Assembly (NCBI GenBank): GCA_046349915.1
Contig: JAXMBL010000005.1
Coordinates: forward strand, 62,001-126,000
Length of the DNA stretch: 64,000 bases
Direction: 5' to 3'
Source of the DNA: CAIXSC01 sp046349915
GTDB taxonomy: Bacteria; Planctomycetota; Planctomycetia; Pirellulales; Pirellulaceae
The translations under genes were made by a program, and so were the position numbers. Below the pieces are notes generated by a model. It worked only from the letters and a program-made list of their open reading frames with translations, had not been told where the DNA came from and ran no database searches. Below, piece by piece: positions 33,001 through 37,600 of the stretch (the first letter of the stretch is position 1; every line of letters starts with the position of its first letter).

Positions 33001-34041
33001 GGTTCGTTCACCTACACTCCACCCGCGAACTACTTTGGTCCGGTCACTTTCACTTATCGAGCCAACGATGGAGCGTTGAACTCGAATATCGCGACGGTCA
33101 CGATCACGGTGAATAACGTGAACGAGTCGCCAGTAGCGGTCAACGATTCGGCGAACGTCGCCTCGGGTTCATCGGTAAATGTGAACGTCGTGGCGAATGA
33201 CACCGATGCGGACGGCACGATCGATGGCTCGACGATCACCATCGTCACCAATCCGGCTAACGGCGTCGCCACGCCGAACGCGAACGGGACGGTCACTTAC
33301 ACGCCGAATAGCGGCTTCCAGGGAAGCGATTCGTTCCAGTACACCGTTCGCGACAACGCGGCGGGGACATCGAACGCGGCGACGGTGAACATCACCGTGG
33401 GTCCTGCCGCTCCACGCTGGCAGAATCAGGCGAACAACAATGACGTCACGAACGACGGATTCGTAACGCCGATCGATCCGCTTACCCTGATCGTCGACCT
33501 GAACGAAAACGGCTCTCGAGTTCTCCCGACGACGGGCACATCCCCGCCGCCGTACCTCGATCCCGATGGAAACGGATCGATTGAACCGCGCGATGTGGTG
33601 CAAGTGATCACGGCGATCAACAATGCAATCGGCGGCGAGGGCGAGCGATTCATCAATCCGTTCGCTTCGGTGACGACGTCTGCCGCAGGCGAAGACTCGG
33701 CGGAAGAGCAAGCGACAGGCGATTCGACGATCTCGATCAACACGCTTGCAGCCCCGCTGACGGTCGGCAGCGTCAGCGACGGCTCGCTGGGCGGGTCGTC
33801 GAGTATCACGGCTTCGCAGCGTTCGACCGCCAGCAATGGCCGTTCGACTCGCGAACCGCTCGTCATTCCGGTGCACGATGCACGAACTCTGGAAGGCCGA
33901 CGACTTGCCGACCAGTTCCGCAGCCGCAATGCTGGAAGCACCGCGTGGGATTCGTTAGTCGATGAATTGGCCGACGACTGGTCGAACGTCGACGTGCCGT
34001 CGGCGACCGACGCAGCGTTGGAGTCGTTGTTCGCCGACTAA
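15082..34041 (+). CDS. 6319-aa secreted metzincin-type metalloprotease with beta-helix, propeller, GEVED, cadherin-like array and dockerin
   Basis: ATG 15082 follows AAGGA (15071-15075, 6-nt spacer). The Arg-rich N-terminus ends in a LEPR-XLL-type motif (LEALENREMLA, 28-38), typical of planctomycete extracellular giants. Residues about 576-745 form a metzincin-like domain: zinc ligands H717, H721 and H727 and catalytic E718 in HEIGHTLGMEH, with a plausible Met-turn at M736 (NGIMGS). Then follow PPC (about 769-883), beta-helix-like repeats (about 917-1755), two PPC-like sandwiches (about 1750-2107), a propeller-like insert (about 2137-2467), the 'DDIIIGFAERGEMVT' block (about 2915), an FEFD module, an Ig-like domain, GEVED split by an FEFD module (about 3540-3843), about 16 cadherin-like repeats (3850-6107), a dockerin-like domain (about 6111-6187) and a tail ending ALESLFAD. 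It is probably an extracellular protease or adhesin. The substrate is unknown. It is a tandem paralogue of the upstream gene, 135 bp away. Confidence 0.93.
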   Translation: MALRKPARTREEIRRKNRQQRAARAMFLEALENREMLAGVPGPVLIGIQPNDVGLFDIDNPFDNAIPANNQLTESPQQLTFRFDATAPFNTNTLSGIQITRTGFDNRFDAAWASTDMATLGSAAILDFTAVKLGTSENNIRLVFSKSDLGVNQAPTVSVVGQTINVGLNSNAATPTSAAQLVDALTTNTSARTLVKTSLRAGSIDTVDVTGVANGHTVQLGGAGVPKASMDLGAAFPLEVRFTAVNAQPNQPISIGVFKGTAPTGVPIGAAAPGAPSVYVDGQRIYVLVAGAGTTSAQQVVSAISGNAQASALVTASVAFGSGATDITPTLPAQSLVKLAKDVVITPGYRAVGNTQGEVITRFAETLPDDIYRIEIYGQDNASAGQVALKNSSGDLFQPTYTALGQEITEFELKLGAQVTAVVPQPVTRAMGPGGAFMNITQARDQIEVYFNEDDLADTAASAENPNFYQLIFTNDTIRNTDDVVYTPTSVSYDPLANKAILTFATDIDALGSGAGTFRLRIGTNEDATPPVPVTVTPGVDVGSSFGVADTTSIVINPLNVTSTVVRSTISTAVASYPLDYPGAEDEPGHRDIPIESHFCGGVDGTGITVVNYNFRSNYGSDPSGTPLTNQITEEQKQLARQILELYSQYSGIRFIETASSGLTIVTGDLRALSPTIPTGPGGVAGLASCPGAMAIMDAAETWSSEFGGNWFDVAMHEIGHTLGMEHTYDVPNGIMGSLGGVAAYALPQEAVFPLDNDIEHMQYLYRPEVRDVDMYRFVIPAGTSGELSIETFADRDPTKVAANGLLDTTLRLYRQLPDGSRELIGQNDDYYGDDSFLRVDSLAEGTYFIGVSAKGTDYDPAVTNSAMGGLSEGRYDLQVNFRPAAANSIVDAEGQALDGDADGLAGGTYNFWFRAQTPANTLFVDKSAPNGGTGAAGAPFNNLQVAMNAATSGQILRVIGNPGTDNNLATVADNQAYEIGTGPLSATLSDGATMAVKKNVTVMVDAGAIFKVQGTRIGIGSTTTSTDRSGGAFQVLGTPDQVVYFTSFNDESIGVDTSTIPTTPAKGNWGGLDFREDVDRAQGRFTWDREGIFLNYVNHADMRYGGGRVQVDSNTVTVRPIDMASARVTATFNTIRLSNDSAVGATPDSFEETNFSSPRYQVAGSFTPDYERIGPEIHNNLLLDNSYNGLFVAIPTLVGGDLAPLTLSARFDDTDIVHMLGDALTVQGQAAGPYFEQVAPPVNLVTLTASGGGAMAAGNYSYRIVNIDANGNEGVASAATSAVAVAANGRVQLSNLPPAAGDFVGRRLYRSFNAGPYQLVASIDKSASSYVDASASTGTATLQSTAAHLRPRPDARLAIDPGIVIKTEGGRIEVVDGGNLIAEGTEGRDIIFTTRADDRYGGSGTFDTNNDDSAGAAEIQPGAGNWGGLFIGHMSTASLDHALITYAGGINRVEGDFAGFNPVEIHQADVRITNSVFENNANGTGGTAGPSRLGRGSNTAATIFVRGAQPVIADNIIRNNSGAAISVNANAMSEILVSDLGRQTYPAEQIVDHRDNQGPFVRGNRLQNNGTNGMEVRGELLNTASVWDDTDIVHVLQSQILVPDFHTDGGLMLHSSPTESLVVKLLGASAGFVASGRPYNIDDRIGGTVQVLGQPGFPVILTSLRDDTVGAGFQPDGKPQTDTNGDVSATTAAAGNWNSIRFDAFSNDRNVATVLERESPDVVAPGINATTTTAQTLGELAAEEKASDENLRLGFQVHGTLSQPNDVDIYSFIGTAGSEVWLDIDRTSISLNSVIDLLDSEGNVLATSDDSLTEKAAGNLSFVSDPVTVKAYPMPKAPTDFMAVDSQGGLTKDFYSQNVRDAAMRVTLPGTAGERGTFHVRVRTNGATSGVYQLQVRLKEVDEFPGSTIQFADIRFATNAVELIGVPYHSPLLAEANEATGDNAGPGGAQSLGNVLNSDRAAISVGGNIATESDQDFYRFMLDYDGIQGTQEGPTGGTYVSASFDVDLADGLARGNSSMWVFDSTGRLIAVGRDSNIADDQGGPLQGVDSDDLSRGSAGKLDPFIGPINLPAGNTQYSVAITSNARIPTQLDQYLQANPANPLVRLEPVNSVDRIAEEHFGAGGTTPATANAVDVPVLFNTTTGQVPYHLGDVVLFVSRGSQIGGGTGGSIATVDPFTGAVESSVGNIGNFVFGDIALRTSEGNVNASDFGNIFTFSTTTPGAASTDGNSGNLLQIDPGNAGITNIGDDGITTYRDDPGTAAVDDQAINVGVQFNAMTFTGNSGTNLFAIGNRGSVNWGGGLTQNIIYQFNAQTGAAVSGPGGNRNVGQNPTQVLLLGSAGTQIRELGQVTGVGGSNVTGLARAGGTFYVTTAAGGLYSLDGAFNATLVANVGEALGGLSVGPQNVEGSAYSDLLFAIATDGTIYAYNTLGVPQPVFVNNTTTVETGISNANGLAFSNLDRNLWQVTGDRGNDAGHGVVNPVDNTRIAAAGGNSLYFGSTGAAGGTADNKYNFPGGAHGTIVSNPISLKGYTAADQPMLYFSYFMATEPDDQDYLPGSRTQPDSFRVYIAGDSGQWSLLGTNNSFQASGNNDERDFGVADGTCSYPAASTSPCVQELFQNSNAWRQARVPLALFAGQENLRLRFEFSTAGSLSVGNINTTGHEVRAVSADKLRDGQILPITDGNTLITTNFEVNLGPTLVIPTGARIDGGGSFTITGTGTQAFTFSAAATAGNNIQVNPNRTAAQIATDVAARINAFTGLTNISAVVTSDYRVNLFRPGGAFVTVTGVTGMPTGFVDGLSSFTPGNVPLVINAGMTATQVATVLQTALANTYAGGNLNSIKSHQDLVRLIQLSPGAQTLPTGATAFGVESTLPGDTFGENDESSRILVGSAALSTAQFPSRRGVSNNQEGVYVDDIIIGFAERGEMVTNAQPDATNFRDNIELLNANLPASHTQILPGEYQLEIRRASEFWTDPLFPPPERIVVDGIDTNGRATNSTAITVLSGAFIADGMTYVISDGVDTLTFEFEDLNLLTGDTQVGVTPGRVQVGFRPTMRADEVAEALRDAINSSAVQGILDLTANLSDGTTTGTVSTSATLNLYGNAVADTTGTTLVASSGTAPITGQVFAYFSDQNRLRDQGQVLIASNIIRDASQYGILVDNGPRDRSDLAGSGGSPGVLPHPGSPINFDELNSERLAPGAVLMNNVLARGGLGGIRVSGDNTGGGDAAVPFVRVVNNTIFGNRAGDTGIRVDEFASPTILNNILANLATGIQVVVDAVTSSSVLGGNIYQNNATNATGLGTGSFPIVIAAGQPLFVNAATNNFYLAANSQAIDSSLGSLQDRDDFMNRVKDPLGIAPSPIIAPAFDVTGQLRFNDPTVTTPQGQGNDVNIDRGAYDRNDFSGPFAELVIPRDNDSEGRDIDSTLTVVQLNEGVYSSFDIVLKDGPGSDQPVEGTGIDQSTVIPSNITVSRDGILLTESIDYIIGFQLGSNLLRITPLSGVWRSDASYVITLTGIRDLAGNALQPNQADGRTRFTILMPGVELDYGDHLDNLANRFPTLFPNNGARHTIYENDTTIYLGRLIDQDNNNGQPTGDAKGDDANSTTTLASILSLDPSGANGNLLWAGVLGQMTVGPVVDGESFTISDRGYTVTFLFDSDGSTAVSQTPLPASTIVIPFNTGDSANVVASKIVDAIGRSRVTDLTTGAGLSVHATAAGNIVTITPNNDEDSLRFGGDLRIPLNPNTTSTPFELLVGGATAATGGFLDAWFDWNADGDWTDPGERVFASQAVVKGLNHLTIVTPTSATAATGGTSIAARFRLSTTGGLTTNNISVGGEVEDYRVTVFGGAPPVPNPGAAVDTYRVAEDGVLTTTDPLNLVTPGNSNDNGILANDTDANGDALSAILVSTPSFAQSFTLNPDGTFSYTPLPNFNGVDTFTYRVRDNSPGALVSNTIGTVTINVWAVNDPPVARDDQPTATVLITPEDPAGPAFYTFDSSDLVTNDWTPFGATTPHPYSAPLGTADNESTQTLQVSGVGATNATLTTATAQGGTITLNSLGGTLTYQPPLNFNDTSGVNTNIFDSFVYYIVDDGLTDGVLDPKFNDDAQNPVAYRSATAFIRVTPVNDPPVNSINGDSNFANAPALATNEDTPITLSTALGRTLTVNDLDIADVEGNDDLLVTLNATNGTIAVVTSGAALIGGDGTASVTVQGTRAQIAAALDGLVFTPNQDYNSTINVANPALIVMTTNDMGNFGAGGQLTDTDTLTITVNAVNDDPVNSVPGATQTLREDVPFVLSIAAGNVLSTSDIDVNEGTGKVTVNVSATHGNLTLGGIANLDSVLNNGTHSVTLTGLLADVNAALDGLTYLTDPNYNGTDHIVMTTDDLGNFGLGGNKFDTDTVTLTIEPVNDGPINQYGGADLTGTPTRTVDEDTDLVFTGSTQIGVFDLDAVEGTGEVNVSFAVTNGTVTLASLVGLTSVLGDGTALLSIQGPLAAINAALDNLKFRGDLNFNGDAQIVMTTSDLGNTGWSLPVGGVLNDPLFDVDTISITVDPVNDDPINSVPGGQSVNEDTRLHFTGANAVTVSDVDVAETAVDVPNGLGVLEITLTAQNGTITLGSPALVSITGGANGSNTVTFRGTKANLDAAMDNMFFQGTLNYNSPAPGATPARLIVSTTDLGNTGSGGAKTDVDTIAITVNPVNDAPTRVVPGDQFVREDEFLTFSPADFNTITVADVDVLETLPADGVTGAGVLEITLTASNGTLSLGSLANLTFMVGDGSSDTTMRFRGLPADLNTALNGLTFLGNLNYNGAASIVMVTSDLGNTGSGGTLSVTDTINVTIAAVNDAPVNFLQGNTDFPTYIAGNPTRFTIAEDTQLTLSAANFNRVTIDDSADATAASVRVTLQAVNGNISVVSTAGLTFTTGDGSNDPIMTFTGTISTINARMNGMVFRPNTNFDGLAQLIITTNDLGLTGADGQKTDTDTVNITVTPTNDAPSNLIPSSQSVPEDTVLSFTTGAGNAIQINDDAAGLPVTVTLTATNGVLNLGSTAGLISSSGLGTSTLNLRGPLTTMNTVLQTLTFQGNLNYNGPASIVITTNDEGNTGGVTPQIDTDTLNITVTAVNDAPVNLFQGSATFGTAATTDETPVTFANGSLNRLTISDVDAGSNPMRVILTGNHGIITLASRTGLTFTVGDGTDDPSMTFTGSITDVNAALNNLSFRPNDYFSGNATLVVSTSDQGQTGAGGILIDNDTVTIAVVAVNDPPVNTAPPSVVISEDATLVFSSGNGNAITVADDAYDSVNDTPADSVTENFPVSVTLAARTTGGSPIGALALGPTVPGTLTVTTGPSTITLTGLVPEINTALAGMSFTPPANFNGSVNLTVRTDDLGNAPFTALSNVTTTTVAITVNAVNDAPVNTLPGATINMSEDTTLAFTAGQWAVSDVDAGTGSIRVSLTSTLGTLSLAAGTLANLTFVQGDGTSDALMTFDGTLANVNAALNTLSFTPTTNLSGDAVLTIVSSDLGLTGSGGTLTDTDSVTVSITPVNDAPTVTVPVTQQVAEDGSLGFSSGNSNAITVVDDSGTGELLATIASANGIVSLGSVSGLVTVVGNGSASIDVRGTLSAINSALNTLTFTPTTNFTGDATVSVSVNDQGNSGGGPGLIGASTVTVTVLPRNDAPVNAVPGTQTTPEDIALVFAGSQGNAISISDIDAGASAVRVQLAAVNGLLSLGGVTGLVFSAGDGTDDGTMTFTGTVSAINTALDGLRFVPTAEFFGSGSVAITTNDLGNTGFPITQLQDTDTVSISITSVNDPPRTSPLPRATSEDVPLTVAVATLTQNDTPGPTNESGQTLTFTGVDALSTNGGSVVVSGANVIYTPPANFPFASTTPQTDTFFYTVTDNGSTNGVAEPKSTRGTVTVTITPVNDAPIAVNDSYTMDEDTTLTRVAFNGVRINDTDAEGSTLTISRVAGPTITGSTNGGTLTLGVDGSFTYTPPANYFGPVTFTYRANDGALNSNIATVTITVNNVNESPVAVNDSANVASGSSVNVNVVANDTDADGTIDGSTITIVTNPANGVATPNANGTVTYTPNSGFQGSDSFQYTVRDNAAGTSNAATVNITVGPAAPRWQNQANNNDVTNDGFVTPIDPLTLIVDLNENGSRVLPTTGTSPPPYLDPDGNGSIEPRDVVQVITAINNAIGGEGERFINPFASVTTSAAGEDSAEEQATGDSTISINTLAAPLTVGSVSDGSLGGSSSITASQRSTASNGRSTREPLVIPVHDARTLEGRRLADQFRSRNAGSTAWDSLVDELADDWSNVDVPSATDAALESLFAD
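26640..33400 (+). repeat. Cadherin-like repeat array (about 16 units) in the second giant gene
   Basis: Units start at successive 'VNDxPxN' linkers. Two VCBS-type units open the array, about twelve units carry a distinct core ('GDGtxdxxMtFxGtxxxiNaaLxgLxFxPxxNFnG' then 'TNDLGNTGxGG' and 'DTDTVxITV'), and the last units return to the 'DTFTYxxxD' type. The units are 100-125 residues and divergent at DNA level, unlike the repeats of the third giant gene. Such arrays usually act as Ca2+-stiffened stalks. Confidence 0.85.
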
Positions 34042-34075
34042 CCAGTTAGCCGTCAGACACTCGGATCAAACTCGA

Positions 34076-34112
34076 GCACGAGTAGGGAAACAATTCCTAC
34101 TCGTGCTTTTTT
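34076..34112 (+). terminator. Rho-independent terminator of the metzincin gene
   Basis: There is a perfect 11-bp stem GCACGAGTAGG / CCTACTCGTGC (34076-34086 and 34096-34106) with a 9-nt loop, followed directly by six T (34107-34112). It lies 35 nt after the stop codon at 34041. Confidence 0.9.
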
Positions 34113-34166
34113 GTTCGTTGATGATCACTGAACGAAAAAAGATGGCGCCACCCGTTGTTTTCGTCT

Positions 34167-34196
34167 CCCTCTCCCCAAGCTTGCTTGGGGGGAGGG
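34167..34196. repeat. C-rich/G-rich inverted repeat
   Basis: The arms CCCTCTCCCCAAGC (34167-34180) and GCTTGGGGGGAGGG (34183-34196) pair at 13 of 14 positions across a 2-nt centre. No T-run follows, so it is probably an intergenic repeat rather than a second terminator. Confidence 0.6.
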
Positions 34197-34507
34197 CGGG
34201 GTGGGGGGCTAGAGAGTCGTTGGAATTACCAACACCACCTTGCTCCAATTTCCACGAATGGTTGTGTACCACGATCCTGGCCCCAATCACCCATTCGTGC
34301 GATTCGCTCGATTCGTGGTCCAATCACTTGGGAACACTGTTCGATGCTAAGCACAAACTCTGTCACTCTTTCGAATTGCCTCAAGTGATAAGACCTGGAG
34401 CTGTCCAACTAGCTCGTCCATGAATTCTCGCAGAGTTTTGCGGCGATCGTTGACTCCCCCCCTTAGCGTTATTAGAACATGGTACTGTTCTTGCTGGACT
34501 AACTTTT

Positions 34508-34536
34508 TTGTCAAGCACTTTGCGTCTCGTTATGTC
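34508..34536 (+). promoter_or_regulatory. Possible promoter of the third giant gene
   Basis: TTGTCA (34508-34513) and TATGTC (34531-34536) are separated by 17 nt, 74 nt upstream of the ATG. The -35 is close to consensus and the -10 is weak. A terminator upstream and a 568-bp gap make an independent promoter likely somewhere here; the exact site is tentative. Confidence 0.3.
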
Positions 34537-34609
34537 ATGAGTAACTCGATGGCATTCCGGTGACCGGCGATAGAACACGATTTCGAGGCGGTTTTTCTGG
34601 GAGATCGGC

Positions 34610-37600
34610 ATGCGCAGTCAAACTACCGGGGCGGCGGCGAGTGGACTCAGCAATTTGGGCGGTCGCATCAGCCGTTGGCTGGGCAAGCGAGCGGACAAGA
34701 AGACAAAACCGGCGCGACGCCGCTTGTTTCAGGAATCGCTCGAACATCGTCGGTTGTTGGTCGCCGACTTAATACCGTTTGCATTCTCGGGCTGGTCGGA
34801 CGCCATCGTCATCTCGACGGTCACGGGAACGAACACCGATGCCGCGTTCATTTCGACCAGCGACAGCGTGCGAGTCGACGTGGGGATGCTGAACCGGGGG
34901 AGCGTCGCCACCGGGACCTATACCATGACCATCCAGCTCGACAGCAACTCACCGGTGCCGGGCAATTTGCCGGCGACCGTGCCGGGCAGTGGGTTCCTTT
35001 TCACCGACATCAACTTCGGCACGTTGTCGGCGGGCGAGCATACTCTGACCTTGACGATCGACAGCGCGAACACGGTGGCGGAGACAAACGAGTCGAACAA
35101 CGTGCTGATCCGACGTTTCGTGGTGGGGAGCGTCGACTTTGGCGATGCGCCGACGGCGTCGCAGTCGTTATTTGCGTCGAGCTATCCGACGGAATTCGCG
35201 GACACTGGAGCTCGCCATACGATTGTCTCCGGCTTCAGTCTCGGAAGTTCTGTCGACGCCGAGTTGATGCCGCTGCCGAGTGTCACGGGGTTGCGCGACG
35301 ACAGTCGCTCCACGGACGACGATAACGGCGTGACTTTCCGCGGGCCGCTCGCCCAAGATCAGGCCGCCACAATCGATGTGTTCGTGACCAATTCCGCCGC
35401 ACTCTCCAACCCGCGTCTGGACGCCTGGATCGATTTCAATCGCGATGGGGACTGGCTGGATTCCGGCGAAGCGATTTACTCGGGCGCGGTCGTGGCGGGA
35501 AACAATGCGATCAATTTCCAGACGCCGTCGACCGCGGTCGTTGGCGCCACATATGCTCGCTTCCGTCTGTCCACGGGCGCATCGGCGCTCACCCCGAGCG
35601 GCACGGCTTCGAACGGCGAGGTGGAAGACCATTTGGTGGAGATTACTCCTGCGCCCAAGGTGTGGCAGGAGCAGGGCGGCGGCTCGACTCAAGACGGCCA
35701 AGTCGAGGAGATGACGCCGGAAGGTCAAATCGCCGGCGCGACGCACGTCGTTTTGCCGCACCCGACCAACGCCGACATCTTGTATGTGGGAACGGTGAAC
35801 GGCGGCATTTGGAAGACGACCAACGCGACGGCGACCAATCCCGTCTGGACGCCTCAAACCGACCTCTTGTCGTCGTTGTCGATCGGCGCCATGGCCTTCG
35901 ATCCCACGGACGCGACGAACAACACCTTGGTGGCGGGCACGGCGAATTACAGCAGTTTCGCGAGTGCGGGAGGTTCGCGAGGAACCGTTTATCGCACCAC
36001 GAATGGCGGCACGACCTGGACCGAGTTAGCGAGCGCGGGCTTGAAGGCGGCTGGCGAGAACATTTCGGGGATCGCGGTCCGTGGATCGACGATCGTGCTG
36101 ACGTCGTCGGCCGGTTTCGGGGGAATTTTCCGCAGCACGGACGGCGGCGCCAACTTTTCCCCCATCTCGTCGGCGGACTTCACTTCGCCCAACCCCAATT
36201 TCACCGACCTGGTCGTGGACCCCACCGACGCCACGGGCCAACGACTGTATGCCGCCGCTGAATCCGGAGGCGGAGTCTTTGGCATTTATCGCTCGGACAA
36301 CTTTGGATCCAGTTGGACCAAGATCACCAGCGCCGCGATCAATGCGACGATGAACACCCTGTTGTCCGCTTCGGACAACATTGAATTGGCGGTCCACCGC
36401 ACGACGGGACGTTTGTATGCGGGCATCCTGATTGACGGCCAACTCAATGGCATTTTCCATACGAACACAGGAACGTCCGCAACTCCTACTTGGACGCAGA
36501 TGGACGTTCCCGTGCTGCCGCTCGCCGCGGGCGTCGCGATCACGGGCGCCACGAACGCAGCGCCCATCGTCATCACCTCGAACAGCCATGGATTGAACAC
36601 GGGCGACTTCGTCGTCATCAGCGGCGTCAATGGCAACACCGCGGCCAATGGATTCTTTCGAGTTACGGCGTTGACAGCCAACACTTTCCAACTGGACGGC
36701 AGTGCTGGCAACGGCGCATACACGAGCGGAGGTACTTGGACCCGAGTCACGGGCCCGAATCCTAGTCCCGGAGACAGCGACGAAGTGACGCTCGAGAACC
36801 CGGGCGGACAGGGAGCGATTCACTTTTCCATCACGGTCGATCCGGCGAATGAGAACATCGTTTATGTCGGCGGCGACCGCCAGGAGCAGCCGAACAATCC
36901 AATCGGCGACAATTCGTTTGGCGCCGCGATCTTCCGCGGGAATGCGAGCGTGGCGAGAAATCCCAACGTTGCGCCGTCGCCGCAGTGGGACCACCTGACG
37001 CATGACCAAGTATCGATGGACCCCGCTGGCGGAACTCGCAGCGGCAGCGCCCCACACGCCGACTCGCGCGATATGGCATTCGACGCCAACGGCAACTTGA
37101 TCGAAGGCGATGACGGCGGCATCTTCCGCCGCAACAGTCCACAAAACAACACCGGCGACTGGGTATCGCTCGCGGGGAACATCTCCAACTTCGAATATCA
37201 CGATGTCGCGTACGACAGCAATGCGAACGTGCTATTCGCTGGCGCTCAAGATAACGGCACGCACTATCAGCAAGCGCCCGGTTCTAAAACCTGGTCGTTC
37301 TTTCAAGGCGGCGACGGCGGCGACGTCGTGATCGACTCGACGTCGCTGGGCGGCGGTCACTCCTTGAGGTATAGCAGTTCGCAAAGTCTGGGCGGCTTCA
37401 TCCGCTCGGAGTGGGACGCGAACAACAACCTGGTCAACGTCACCTCGGTCGGGCTGAGTTTCAGCGGCACGGGAGTCGACCTGGATGGGGCGGAACAATT
37501 CAAGACGCCGGTGGAACTGAATCGAGTAGACCCGCAGCGGCTGTTGATTATCGGCGCCTTGGAAATCTACGAATCGACAAACCGCGGCGACAACATCACC

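Larger units (their letters stand above)
34042..34609. other. Intergenic region between the second and third giant genes
   Basis: This 568-bp gap holds a strong terminator (34076-34112), a GC-rich hairpin (34167-34196), a dyad AGAACA-N6-TGTTCT (34474-34491) and a possible promoter (34508-34536), followed by GGGAG at 34599-34603, the ribosome-binding site of the next gene. The stretch 34200-34470 has no convincing gene; its short open frames have no coding character or RBS. Confidence 0.7.
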
